The notes under the pieces: model-generated
Databases searched by the model: none
Seen by the model: only the letters and a program-made list of their open reading frames with translations
Told to the model about the DNA's origin: nothing
Assembly (NCBI GenBank): GCA_017429885.1
Contig: JAFROA010000251.1
Location: forward strand, 1 to 11,769
Length of the DNA: 11,769 bases
From: Bacteroidales bacterium
GTDB taxonomy: Bacteria; Bacteroidota; Bacteroidia; Bacteroidales; UBA932
Direction of reading: 5' to 3'
Made by a program: the position numbers and the translations under genes
In this document: positions 1 to 7,941 of the stretch, in pieces
How the letters are laid out: every line of letters begins with the position of its first letter
How positions within the stretch are numbered: position 1 is the stretch's first letter

Positions 1-1607
1 ATGGCCTTCTTAAGACCTGCCTCATTAAGGTCCATTCCGACATACTCCCACATAATATAACCAAGTTTCTTATGGAGAGAATCAACAGTCTTCTTACCCT
101 TTATTGAGAAGAGTTTGTCAATTCTGGCCTGGACTGCCTTCTCAGCCTCCTCAAATGCGGGATCATTAATGTCTGTCTTAGGCTCGGCGAACTTGTTGGA
201 AAGGAAATCAGCAATCGTGACAGGAAGTACGAAATAACCATCCGCAAGACCCTGCATAAGAGCTGAGGCACCGAGACGGTTTCCACCATGATCTGAGAAG
301 TTGGCCTCTCCAATAGCATACAAGCCAGGAATGGTAGTCTGAAGATCATAGTCGACCCAGATACCACCCATCGTGTAATGGATAGCGGGATAGATCATCA
401 TAGGCTCTTCCCAAGGGCTGACATTATTGATCTTGAAATACATGTCAAACAGGTTGCCATAACGCTCCTGAACCCTTTGGTGACCAAGCCTCTTGATAGC
501 GTCAGAGAAGTCAAGGAACACTGCGAGACCTGTCTCATTCACTCCAAAACCGGCATCACATCTCTCCTTGGCGGCTCTGGAAGCCACATCACGAGGAACA
601 AGGTTTCCGAAAGCAGGATAACGACGCTCGAGATAGTAATCACGATCCTCCTCAGGAATCTGGGAAGGTTTAATCTGCTTCTTACGAAGCTTCATAACAT
701 CCTCCATATTCTTAGGTACCCAGATACGGCCGTCATTACGGAGGGATTCTGACATAAGCGTAAGCTTGCACTGCTGCTCACCATGAACAGGAATACATGT
801 GGGGTGGATCTGGGCAAAGCAAGGATTGGCGAAATAAGCGCCTTTCTTGTAGCATTGCCATGCAGCGGATCCGTTGCTGTTCATAGCGTTGGTTGAGAGG
901 AAATAGGTGTTTCCATACCCTCCGGTCGCTATAACAACAGCATGAGCTCCGAATCTCTCTAGTTTACCTGTCACGAGGTTACGGGCTATGATACCCTTTG
1001 CCTGACCATTTATAATGACAAGATCAAGCATCTCATGACGAGGATAACTTGTGACTGTCCCGGCGGCAACCTGACGGTTCAAGGCGGCATAAGCGCCAAG
1101 AAGAAGTTGCTGTCCGGTTTGACCCCTGGCATAGAATGTACGGCTAACCTGGACACCTCCGAAAGAACGGTTAGCGAGATATCCGCCGTATTCCCTTGCG
1201 AAAGGAACTCCCTGAGCGACGCACTGATCAATAATGGCCGCACTGACCTCGGCGAGACGATATACATTAGCCTCGCGGCTACGATAGTCACCTCCCTTGA
1301 TTGTGTCATAGAACAAACGATACACCGCATCGTTGTCGTTCTGATAGTTCTTTGCGGCGTTAATACCTCCCTGAGCGGCGATAGAATGAGCCCTTCTAGG
1401 AGAGTCGCTGATACAGAAAACCTTCACATTGTAGCCAAGTTCACCGAGGGAAGCGGCTGCGGAGGCTCCTCCCAATCCGGTACCTACTACTATGATCTCA
1501 AGTTTTCTCCTGTTGTTGGGATTGACTAGACGAAGTTCCGACTTACGTTTGGTCCATTTTTCAGCCAACGGTCCGTCCGGAATCTTTGAGATTAATTTTT
1601 CGGCCAT
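1..1607 (-). CDS. frdA: Succinate dehydrogenase/fumarate reductase flavoprotein subunit (partial, C-terminus off the left edge)
   Basis: This is the FAD-carrying catalytic subunit that interconverts succinate and fumarate at the inner face of the cytoplasmic membrane; in fermenting Bacteroidales it mainly works as fumarate reductase. Reading leftward from the ATG at 1607 gives 535 uninterrupted codons with no stop before the edge. Visible landmarks are the dinucleotide-binding motif VVGTGLGG (residues 40-47), the probable covalent-flavin histidine in AHSIAAQGG (H74), HPTC, the active-site arginine segment PRDVASRA (339-346), HYTMGG (H410) and GGNRLGAS. The N-terminus and the motif spelling fit the Bacillus subtilis-type (b-type) subgroup, whose members are around 640-660 residues, so roughly 100 or more residues are missing. 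The iron-sulfur subunit gene would be expected beyond the left edge. The cytochrome b gene that usually precedes it is not present: the upstream neighbour is a C45 hydrolase. No Shine-Dalgarno is visible. sdhA is an equally valid name. Confidence 0.96.
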   Translation of the reverse strand, partial: MAEKLISKIPDGPLAEKWTKRKSELRLVNPNNRRKLEIIVVGTGLGGASAAASLGELGYNVKVFCISDSPRRAHSIAAQGGINAAKNYQNDNDAVYRLFYDTIKGGDYRSREANVYRLAEVSAAIIDQCVAQGVPFAREYGGYLANRSFGGVQVSRTFYARGQTGQQLLLGAYAALNRQVAAGTVTSYPRHEMLDLVIINGQAKGIIARNLVTGKLERFGAHAVVIATGGYGNTYFLSTNAMNSNGSAAWQCYKKGAYFANPCFAQIHPTCIPVHGEQQCKLTLMSESLRNDGRIWVPKNMEDVMKLRKKQIKPSQIPEEDRDYYLERRYPAFGNLVPRDVASRAAKERCDAGFGVNETGLAVFLDFSDAIKRLGHQRVQERYGNLFDMYFKINNVSPWEEPMMIYPAIHYTMGGIWVDYDLQTTIPGLYAIGEANFSDHGGNRLGASALMQGLADGYFVLPVTIADFLSNKFAEPKTDINDPAFEEAEKAVQARIDKLFSIKGKKTVDSLHKKLGYIMWEYVGMDLNEAGLKKA

Positions 1608-1647
1608 ATTTTAGTTATTAATGATTAGCTAAAGTGGATTCAGTCTG

Positions 1648-1679
1648 CAATTTTAGTCATTTTTATCGTATAAAACAAT
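1648..1679 (-). promoter_or_regulatory. Candidate Bacteroides-type promoter for frdA
   Basis: On the minus strand, ATTG is followed after 20 bases by TAAAATTG. This resembles the Bacteroidetes primary sigma consensus TTTG (-33) and TAnnTTTG (-7), with one mismatch in each element. It lies entirely in the 72-base gap between the hydrolase stop codon and the flavoprotein ATG and would give a leader of about 30-35 bases. The match is by eye in AT-rich DNA, so it may be chance. Confidence 0.35.
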
Positions 1680-2741
1680 TCAAGATACCACTTTCGGTAA
1701 TTTACGGATATACATCATCTTGTATTTCCTATAAGCCTTTTTGACAAAACGGTCGTATCTTGAGGGAGACATGTTTTTGGAAAAATGGTTGTCAATATAT
1801 TTCTCCACTTCCACACATTCTTCCGCACATCCGTTGTCAAATCCATATATTCCTTTGATAACCAATGATTGACTACATATTTGAGCCCCATCATCACCTT
1901 TATTTTCTTTCATAAAAGTAGGTATGTGATCGCTTTCAAACACTTTAAGGGGAATATAAACACAAGTGGTCGGACAACCCAATACTGTCCATGCCACCGT
2001 CTGAGTCGGATCCTCTCCAGGAAGAACTCCCTCAAATACTATAGCTGAGGCTGATATATCCCTCATAATAGGTTTTCCAGAACGTGATATACTGTTTATC
2101 AGTTCTTTATGACCTGCTGTTGAAATTTCTATTCCTTTTAATATGTCAACAGCTTTAGCGAACCTATCTTCTCCTTTCCTGTCCGCAGGACGACCAGACC
2201 TGGTATAATTAGTCACAATCATGTAACCTTCTGGCTCTTCCGACACGTTGTAACGGCGATACGAATAGTTATTAACCTCATAATAAGCGGCTCCACCTTT
2301 AGCGTCAATAATACCGAAGTTAGCCTCCACGCCCCAAGGTTTAGGCAAAGACTCAAGAAAGCGCTCAAAATCCCTGAGGTCCGCACATTGACCAAGAGCC
2401 TTGAACATGACCTCTCCTTCCTTATCCATCATTGAAACAGGAACATCATCATCTTTAAGGTCATAAGTGGCTGTATTCATAATGCAAAAACCAACTGAAT
2501 TGGTGCCTGCCCAGACTTCACCTCCCTTTGATGAGGAATTCACAAGTCCAATGAAATCATAAGATGTTCCTTTAAACCACTGCATTCTATTATTAAGCTC
2601 ACCTGTGTCCCGATGCTTAAGCATGACCGGTCTTCCATCTATCCTGGCATTACCGGATATAATAACAGAAGTGCAGCAGAAAGCTTGTAAAGAGACAGCG
2701 GCGAAAGCGGCAGTCAAAATCAATCTAAAATAACGTGCCAT
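1680..2741 (-). CDS. Secreted C45-family (acyltransferase/penicillin acylase-like) Ntn-hydrolase
   Basis: Predicted 353-residue autoproteolytic Ntn-hydrolase of the C45 / linear amide C-N hydrolase type. Family members cleave or form linear amide bonds; the substrate here cannot be read from sequence. The chosen start is the ATG at 2741, because it gives a clean export signal (MARYF, then a hydrophobic stretch to about residue 21); the frame stays open for 13 codons further upstream inside ruvB. The signal ends at CCTSV, so Cys22 or, by family pattern, Cys23 would become the N-terminal nucleophile after processing. Other family-like features are KHRDT (42-46), WAGTNSVGF with N81, N89, the [15 protein letters not shown] block (141-155) and VTNY with N178. 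QAFC is not a convincing lipobox, so a soluble periplasmic protein is likelier than a lipoprotein. The start overlaps the last 17 bases of ruvB, suggesting translational coupling. The family assignment is from motif memory; a choloylglycine-hydrolase (C59) relative is the main alternative. Confidence 0.8.
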   Translation of the reverse strand: MARYFRLILTAAFAAVSLQAFCCTSVIISGNARIDGRPVMLKHRDTGELNNRMQWFKGTSYDFIGLVNSSSKGGEVWAGTNSVGFCIMNTATYDLKDDDVPVSMMDKEGEVMFKALGQCADLRDFERFLESLPKPWGVEANFGIIDAKGGAAYYEVNNYSYRRYNVSEEPEGYMIVTNYTRSGRPADRKGEDRFAKAVDILKGIEISTAGHKELINSISRSGKPIMRDISASAIVFEGVLPGEDPTQTVAWTVLGCPTTCVYIPLKVFESDHIPTFMKENKGDDGAQICSQSLVIKGIYGFDNGCAEECVEVEKYIDNHFSKNMSPSRYDRFVKKAYRKYKMMYIRKLPKVVS

Positions 2742-3756
2742 TCTCTGTCCTGTTTGATTCAAGTTCAGCATCCAATCCAAGATGACGATAAGCCATCTCG
2801 GTGGCTATCCTTCCGCGTTGAGTGCGCACTATGAAACCTTCCTTTATAAGGAAAGGCTCATAAACCTCCTCGAAAGTGCCCTGATCCTCACTGATTGCGG
2901 TGGCTATCGTATTGGCTCCGACAGGGCCACCCTTGAATGTGGTTATTATAGTTCTTAATATCTTATTATCAATAGAATCCAATCCTCTCGTGTCAATCTT
3001 GAGCTTATTCAAGGCATACCTCGCAATCTCAAGATCAATGTGACCGTCTCCCATGACCTGAGCGAAATCACGTACCCTTCTCAGAAGGCCATTCGCTATC
3101 CTTGGGGTTCCGCGGCTACGGAGAGCCACTTCCTTGGAAGCCTCCTCATCAATTGTCACATTCAGGATCCTAGCGCTTCTACGCACTATTCTAACTAACT
3201 CAGAAGTATCGTAATACTCTAAAGGACAAGTGATTCCAAATCTTTCCCTAAGAGGAGCTGTCAAAAGTCCACTTCGTGTGGTGGCTCCAACAAGAGTGAA
3301 AGGATTGAGGGATATCCTAACTGATCTAGCTCCAGGGCCTTTGTCAATCATGATATCTATCACATAATCCTCCATCGCGGAATAAAGATATTCCTCCACC
3401 TCTGGAGAAAGCCTATGGATCTCATCGATAAAAAGCACGTCACCTGTCTCGAGAGAAGTGAGAAGACCGGCAAGATCGCCTGGTTTGTCCAAAACCGGCC
3501 CGGAGGTCACTTTCATATTGACCCCCATCTCGTTAGCTATGATGTGTGCGAGGGTGGTTTTACCTAGACCTGGAGGACCATGGAAAAGCACATGATCAAG
3601 AGCCTCTCCCCTCATCTTGGCCGCCTTTATATAAACATTGAGATTGGACACTATCTCCTTCTGCCCCGTGAAATCTTCAAGTTCTCTTGGACGGATAATT
3701 CCGTCCAAATCCTTATCTTTGTCAACGTTTGTGTCCCTAGGATTGAAATCTGTCAT
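2725..3756 (-). CDS. ruvB: Holliday junction branch-migration ATPase RuvB
   Basis: RuvB is the hexameric AAA+ motor that, with RuvA, drives branch migration of Holliday junctions in recombinational repair. The 343-residue product has the normal family length. Domains in order are a short acidic N-terminal tail, [13 protein letters not shown] (from residue 20), Walker A GPPGLGKT (60-67), Walker B with DEIH (111-114), sensor 1 GATTRSG (157-163), the arginine-finger region LRERFG (169-174), and a C-terminal winged helix with the RGTPRIAN and TPR-type segments expected of RuvB. The start at 3756 (MTDFNPRD) fits the family; the frame is open for eight more codons upstream (to 3780), but these overlap the best -7 element, so they are unlikely to be translated. 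It is the first gene of the leftward cluster, its end overlaps the C45 hydrolase start, and it is divergent from mfd. Confidence 0.97.
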   Translation of the reverse strand: MTDFNPRDTNVDKDKDLDGIIRPRELEDFTGQKEIVSNLNVYIKAAKMRGEALDHVLFHGPPGLGKTTLAHIIANEMGVNMKVTSGPVLDKPGDLAGLLTSLETGDVLFIDEIHRLSPEVEEYLYSAMEDYVIDIMIDKGPGARSVRISLNPFTLVGATTRSGLLTAPLRERFGITCPLEYYDTSELVRIVRRSARILNVTIDEEASKEVALRSRGTPRIANGLLRRVRDFAQVMGDGHIDLEIARYALNKLKIDTRGLDSIDNKILRTIITTFKGGPVGANTIATAISEDQGTFEEVYEPFLIKEGFIVRTQRGRIATEMAYRHLGLDAELESNRTENGTLF

Positions 3757-3777
3757 CAGAGAGTCAATTATCAGATA

Positions 3778-3785
3778 CAAATATA
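3778..3785 (-). promoter_or_regulatory. Candidate -7 element for ruvB
   Basis: On the minus strand this octamer reads TATATTTG, a perfect match to the Bacteroidetes -7 consensus TAnnTTTG. Transcription would begin about 7 bases further on, leaving a leader of roughly 15 bases before the ruvB ATG. No TTTG is found at the expected -33 distance, so only half of the promoter is supported. Confidence 0.45.
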
Positions 3786-3823
3786 TTGATATTTTTTATA
3801 AGATTTGATGGTTTTGTTTTAGT

Positions 3824-4020
3824 TGTTGAAATGTTAATAACCGCTTTAATTATTTTATAATCAATTATTTCTGATTGTATTTTATTAATAGTTGATTATT
3901 GGTATTCCCTTAAAAAATTGTTGAAAAAGAAGCGGGAGCTTCATAATAACAATCAGAAGAGAGTTTTCAACATTTGTTTTAACATGTTTTCAACACACTT
4001 TTGACTATTGATGTTGATAA
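3824..4020. other. Cluster of DnaA-box-like 9-mers in an AT-rich divergent intergenic region
   Basis: The gene-free stretch of about 250 bases between ruvB and mfd contains related 9-mers on both strands: TGTTGAAAT (3824-3832), TGTTAATAA (3832-3840), TGTTGAAAA (3919-3927), TTTTCAACA (3964-3972), TTTTCAACA (3987-3995) and TGTTGATAA (4012-4020, inside the mfd start), plus the looser GTTTTAACA at 3976-3984. They differ from the E. coli DnaA box TTATCCACA at one to a few positions; TTATCAACA, the complement of the last, differs at one. Two very AT-rich tracts (about 3777-3820 and 3846-3900) lie beside them. This is the arrangement of an origin or a DnaA-controlled promoter, but chance in AT-rich DNA and another regulator remain possible. 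dnaA itself is not in the window. Confidence 0.35.
3973..4003 (+). promoter_or_regulatory. Candidate promoter for mfd
   Basis: TTTG at 3973-3976 is separated by 19 bases from CACTTTTG at 3996-4003, a one-mismatch fit to the -33/-7 Bacteroides promoter at the usual spacing. A TTTTCAACA repeat (3987-3995) fills the spacer. Transcription would begin near 4010, almost exactly at the mfd ATG, implying a leaderless message if this is the real promoter. Confidence 0.35.
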
Positions 4021-7000
4021 GTGGAAAATCATCGTCTGAGCTTGCCTCTAAACTTGCGGTAAGGAAAGAAGTCTTTTGCAAAGGTCTTTTTCTCTCCGCG
4101 AGGTGGTTTGTAGTGAGTCAAACCGCAAAGAAAGGTACTCATGTTATAGTTCTTCCTAATAAGGAAAGCGCAGAGTATTGCGCTTCAGATCTTTATGATT
4201 TGGTGGAGGGCGATATTGTCTTTTATCTTCCCGACAGCGGCAAAGTGGTGGAGAAAAGTAACTTCAAGTCCTCTGTAGGAGTTCAGAGAACATCCGCCAT
4301 TGGGAAGTTGATATCTAATAAAAGTAATTCCCAAAGACTGTTTATAGTAACTTATCCTGACGCCTTAAAAGAGAGAATACCTTCCGCCAACATCATCCAA
4401 AAATCACTTCTGACTATAAAGAAAGAAGAAGAAATCTCCCATGATAAGATAAAGGAAATACTTGTATCTCAAGGATTTGAAAAGACTGATTTTGTCTCAG
4501 CTCCAGGGCAGTTCTCGATAAGAGGATCAATAATAGATGTTTTCTCTTTCTCTTATAATTATCCGTTCAGAATTTCTTTTTTCGGTGATGAGGTTGAGAA
4601 AATCCATGTATTTGATTGCAATACCCAGCTTTCAAAAGAAGAAAGGGATCAGATAGAGATATTTCCTGACTTATCTTCAAACTCTGAAGAAAACCTCATC
4701 AGTATATCTGATTTATTCCCCGAGGAATCTGTTATTTGGGCCGACTCCTCCGACATGTATAGAAGGGAGGCTTTCTTCAAGGAAATGGATAAATTCAAGA
4801 AGGTATTCCTTGAGGTTCCTTTAGAGGTTGATAATGATGATGTCATAAAGTTTGATATATCCCCGCAGCCAGTTTTCAACAAGAATTTCGAGTTGCTTTC
4901 CGCAGATCTGGCCAAGAAGATAGAAGGGGGATATAAAGTATTTATATTCAGTGAGAAAAAGTCTCAGATTGATCGTCTGTTCTCCATTCTGAAAGAGAAT
5001 AAGGGACTTCTTCCTGAATTCGTTCAAGGAAAGAATATACATGCTGGCTTTGTTGATAATCAGGAAAAGGTTTGTTGTTATTCAGATCATGAGATATTCG
5101 ACCGTTTCCACAGGGTAAGCGTAAGAAGAACAGTTGAGAAGAGTGAGCAGTTGACCCTTAATGACTTGACTGCTTTCAACATAGGAGATTATGTTGTCCA
5201 TATAGATCACGGAGTCGGGATTTTCGGAGGACTTGTGAGGATGAGGGATGACAAGGGAAGAATGCATGAGGTTGTGAAACTCATGTATAAGGATGGGGAT
5301 GTGGTGTTTGTGTCCGTTCATTCCTTGAATAAGATATCCCGTTTCCGCTCCAAAGATGGTGAGCCTCCTAAGATAAACAAGCTTGGTTCCAAGTCCTGGC
5401 AGACTCTGAAGGCTAGCGCAAAATCCAGGATTAAGGATATTGCGAAGGATCTGATTCAACTTTACGCTAAACGAAAGGCCTCAAAAGGATTCGCTTTCTC
5501 CGCGGACAGTTACCTTCAGGAAGAGTTGGAGTCTTCTTTCATGTATGAGGATACTCCGGATCAGGAGACAGCCACCAAAGCGGTTAAGAGGGATATGGAA
5601 GATCCCAGTCCGATGGATCGTCTGATTTGCGGAGATGTGGGATTCGGAAAAACAGAGATAGCTATCAGGGCCGCTTTCAAAGCAGTTACAGATGGAAAGC
5701 AAGTGGCGGTGTTGGTTCCCACAACCATATTGGCTTTGCAACACTATACCACATTCTCATCACGTCTTAAAGATTTTCCTTGCTCGATAGACTATGTCAG
5801 TAGACTTAGGACCACCAAGGAGGTTAATGATATTAAGGAGAGACTCAAAAACGGCTCCCTTGATATAGTGATAGGAACCCATAAAATGCTCGGGAAGGGA
5901 TTCGAATTCAAGGACTTAGGTCTTCTGATTATAGATGAGGAGCAAAAATTCGGCGTTTCCGCTAAGGAAAAGCTTAGACAGCTTAAATCTTCCGTAGACA
6001 CGTTGACTCTCACTGCTACGCCTATTCCCAGGACACTTCAGTTCTCTCTTCTTGGAGCGAGGGATCTCTCAATTATCAACACACCGCCCCCAAATAGGAT
6101 TCCTACCCAGACTGAGATAATCCTTTTCAATGAAGAGGAGATAAAGAGCATCATCAATTACGAGCTCGCCCGGGGAGGTCAAATATTCTTCCTTCACAAT
6201 AAAGTAGAGGAGTTACCTTCAATCTATGAGATTATCCACAGGCTTGTTCCAGACATGAAAATATGTGTGGCTCATGGGCAGATGGAACCGAAGGAGTTGG
6301 AAAACAGGATGTTGGACTTCATAAGAGGCGATTATGACATGCTTCTGTGCACCACCATAATCGAGAACGGATTGGATATTCCCAACGCCAACACGATAAT
6401 AATAAACCAGGCGCAGAATATAGGATTAAGTGATCTGCATCAACTCAGGGGCAGGGTGGGGCGCTCCAACCGCAGAGCGTTCTGTTACCTCATAGTACCT
6501 CCCCTTGTTTCCATAACCGAGGACGCAAGAAGAAGGCTCAAAGCCATCGAGGAATTCTCCGACCTTGGCAGCGGATTCAACATTGCCATGCAGGATCTAG
6601 ATATCCGAGGTGCGGGAAATCTTTTGGGAGCCGAGCAGAGCGGTTTTATAATGGATATGGGTTATGAGGCTTACCAGAAGATTCTATCTGAGGCCATGGA
6701 AGAACTTGGAGTTGAGACGGGTATGAAGTCTCGAGGTAGCGGGGACACATATTCCAACGACTGTACCGTTGAGACTGATCAGATAGCTATGATACCTGAT
6801 TCCTACATAGACATTACCGCCGAGAAGATAAGGATATATAAGCAGCTTGACAATCTTTCCAGAGATAAGGATATTGAGGCTTTCAGAGGGAGTCTGGTTG
6901 ATAGGTTTGGAGACCTTCCCCCTGAGACGGATAATCTTTTCGATGTTTTGAAAATTAGGAATCTTGGAGGACATTTAGGTTTCGAGAAAGTTATCATTAA

Positions 7001-7202
7001 GAACGGAATGATGATCATGTTCTTTATTTCCAACCCGATGTCACCCTATTTCAAGACAAAGGTATTCTCGAATATACTGGCTAAAGTGGGAGAAAACGAT
7101 AAATTGTTCAATCTTAAACAGACAGAAGGTAAACTCAAGATAGTGTCCAGGGGAATAAACTCGCTTCCCGCCGCCTTGTCAACCCTTCGGAGATTGACTT
7201 GA
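4011..7202 (+). CDS. mfd: Transcription-repair coupling factor Mfd
   Basis: Mfd is a cytoplasmic DNA translocase that removes RNA polymerase stalled at DNA damage and recruits UvrA for nucleotide-excision repair. The 1063-residue protein shows the UvrB-like N-terminal module (APGQFSIRGSIIDVF), the RNA-polymerase-interaction domain beginning IGDYVVHIDHGVGIF (from about residue 391), Walker A GDVGFGKT (541-548), DEEQ (642-645), the TATPIPRTL motif, the RecG-like TRG segment with QLRGRVGR, DIRGAGNLLG, and the C-terminal D7 domain. The ATG at 4011 is chosen; a TTG at 4008 precedes it and a TGA at 4002 closes the frame, so the start is well bounded. The protein is somewhat shorter than the E. coli protein (about 1150), mostly in the N-terminal region, but both ends look complete. 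It is the first gene of the rightward cluster and lies 13 bases from coaX. Its first half is AT-rich, with frequent ATA and AGA codons. Confidence 0.98.
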   Translation: MLISGKSSSELASKLAVRKEVFCKGLFLSARWFVVSQTAKKGTHVIVLPNKESAEYCASDLYDLVEGDIVFYLPDSGKVVEKSNFKSSVGVQRTSAIGKLISNKSNSQRLFIVTYPDALKERIPSANIIQKSLLTIKKEEEISHDKIKEILVSQGFEKTDFVSAPGQFSIRGSIIDVFSFSYNYPFRISFFGDEVEKIHVFDCNTQLSKEERDQIEIFPDLSSNSEENLISISDLFPEESVIWADSSDMYRREAFFKEMDKFKKVFLEVPLEVDNDDVIKFDISPQPVFNKNFELLSADLAKKIEGGYKVFIFSEKKSQIDRLFSILKENKGLLPEFVQGKNIHAGFVDNQEKVCCYSDHEIFDRFHRVSVRRTVEKSEQLTLNDLTAFNIGDYVVHIDHGVGIFGGLVRMRDDKGRMHEVVKLMYKDGDVVFVSVHSLNKISRFRSKDGEPPKINKLGSKSWQTLKASAKSRIKDIAKDLIQLYAKRKASKGFAFSADSYLQEELESSFMYEDTPDQETATKAVKRDMEDPSPMDRLICGDVGFGKTEIAIRAAFKAVTDGKQVAVLVPTTILALQHYTTFSSRLKDFPCSIDYVSRLRTTKEVNDIKERLKNGSLDIVIGTHKMLGKGFEFKDLGLLIIDEEQKFGVSAKEKLRQLKSSVDTLTLTATPIPRTLQFSLLGARDLSIINTPPPNRIPTQTEIILFNEEEIKSIINYELARGGQIFFLHNKVEELPSIYEIIHRLVPDMKICVAHGQMEPKELENRMLDFIRGDYDMLLCTTIIENGLDIPNANTIIINQAQNIGLSDLHQLRGRVGRSNRRAFCYLIVPPLVSITEDARRRLKAIEEFSDLGSGFNIAMQDLDIRGAGNLLGAEQSGFIMDMGYEAYQKILSEAMEELGVETGMKSRGSGDTYSNDCTVETDQIAMIPDSYIDITAEKIRIYKQLDNLSRDKDIEAFRGSLVDRFGDLPPETDNLFDVLKIRNLGGHLGFEKVIIKNGMMIMFFISNPMSPYFKTKVFSNILAKVGENDKLFNLKQTEGKLKIVSRGINSLPAALSTLRRLT

Positions 7203-7215
7203 TATTTGTTCCGAT

Positions 7216-7941
7216 ATGTCAAATTTGTTGATAGAAATAGGAAATACCGCCTTGAAGGCAGCGTGGTCTGAGGGAATGACCCTTGGAAAGACCTTCCGGT
7301 ATCAAGGCGAGAAAATGTTTGGTTTCATAGATTCTCTAATAAGCAAAGAGAAACCTTCCGTGATGGTGGTGTCATCCACTATCGACATCAGTCCGGAAGA
7401 GGAGAATAATCTGCAGACCAAGTGCGGTAAACTTGTGTTACTTGACAGAAACCACACAGTCACAACGACTTACAACGGTATTCCTGAATATGTTTCTCCC
7501 GACAGGGTGGCTTCGGTTATAGCTGCGAGATATCTTTTTAAAGGCACAGGAAGCGCCATATTTGATTTCGGGACAACCCTTTCCGTGGATTTTCTAAGTC
7601 CGAAAGGGGTTTACGAAGGAGGTAATATATCGCTCGGATGCAGGACAAGGTTCAAGGCTCTTAACCGCTATTCAAGGACCCTACCGCTTGTGGATACTCC
7701 TCCAACAGTCAATCCTACAGGCAATTCGTTGATTTCGTCAATAGAATCCGGGGTGATTGGCGGCATAATGTTTGAAATACAGGGCTACTTGTCTCAATTT
7801 CCTGAAAAAACCCCCGTTTTTACTGGTGGAGACGCTTTATATTTTGCAAAAAGAATGAAAAACTCCATCTTTGTAGTCTGTAATCTTGTGTTGATGGGGT
7901 TGGCGATAATTGCTGACAATTATGCGGAAAGGAACGATTAG
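7216..7941 (+). CDS. coaX: Type III pantothenate kinase
   Basis: CoaX phosphorylates pantothenate with ATP, the first step of coenzyme A synthesis, in the cytoplasm. The 241 residues match the usual length. Visible ASKHA-fold motifs are IEIGNTALK (6-14), SPDR (94-97), the DFGTTLSVD block with the presumed catalytic D117, GGNISLG (135-141) followed by RFKALNRYSRTLPLV, GNSLISSIESGVIGG, and a late FTGGDALYFA segment. Several consensus positions are altered: Glu7 replaces the usual Asp of DxGNT, DFGTTLS stands for DAGTAIT, and SLG stands for SPG. The key D117 is kept, so an active enzyme is likely but not certain. It sits 13 bases after mfd, and its last 20 bases overlap the start of the next gene, so the two are probably cotranscribed and translationally coupled. 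Confidence 0.9.
   Translation: MSNLLIEIGNTALKAAWSEGMTLGKTFRYQGEKMFGFIDSLISKEKPSVMVVSSTIDISPEEENNLQTKCGKLVLLDRNHTVTTTYNGIPEYVSPDRVASVIAARYLFKGTGSAIFDFGTTLSVDFLSPKGVYEGGNISLGCRTRFKALNRYSRTLPLVDTPPTVNPTGNSLISSIESGVIGGIMFEIQGYLSQFPEKTPVFTGGDALYFAKRMKNSIFVVCNLVLMGLAIIADNYAERND

Noticed and set aside
378..1529. Plus-strand open frames of 124 and 164 codons opposite the flavoprotein gene
   Set aside because: They lie antisense to a continuous, strongly motif-supported frdA frame and resemble no family.
3757..3780. Eight-codon N-terminal extension of RuvB
   Set aside because: It overlaps the best -7 element and is not needed for the family length of about 340 residues.
3929..3942. GAAGC-GGGA-GCTTC hairpin, followed by a T-run when read on the minus strand
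   Set aside because: The stem has only 5 base pairs and no gene ends there on the minus strand; it would lie upstream of ruvB, so a terminator is not supported, though a small leader structure cannot be excluded.
7910..7921. TTG start for the outer-membrane protein
   Set aside because: The ATG at 7922 gives a normal signal peptide; the four extra codons add nothing.
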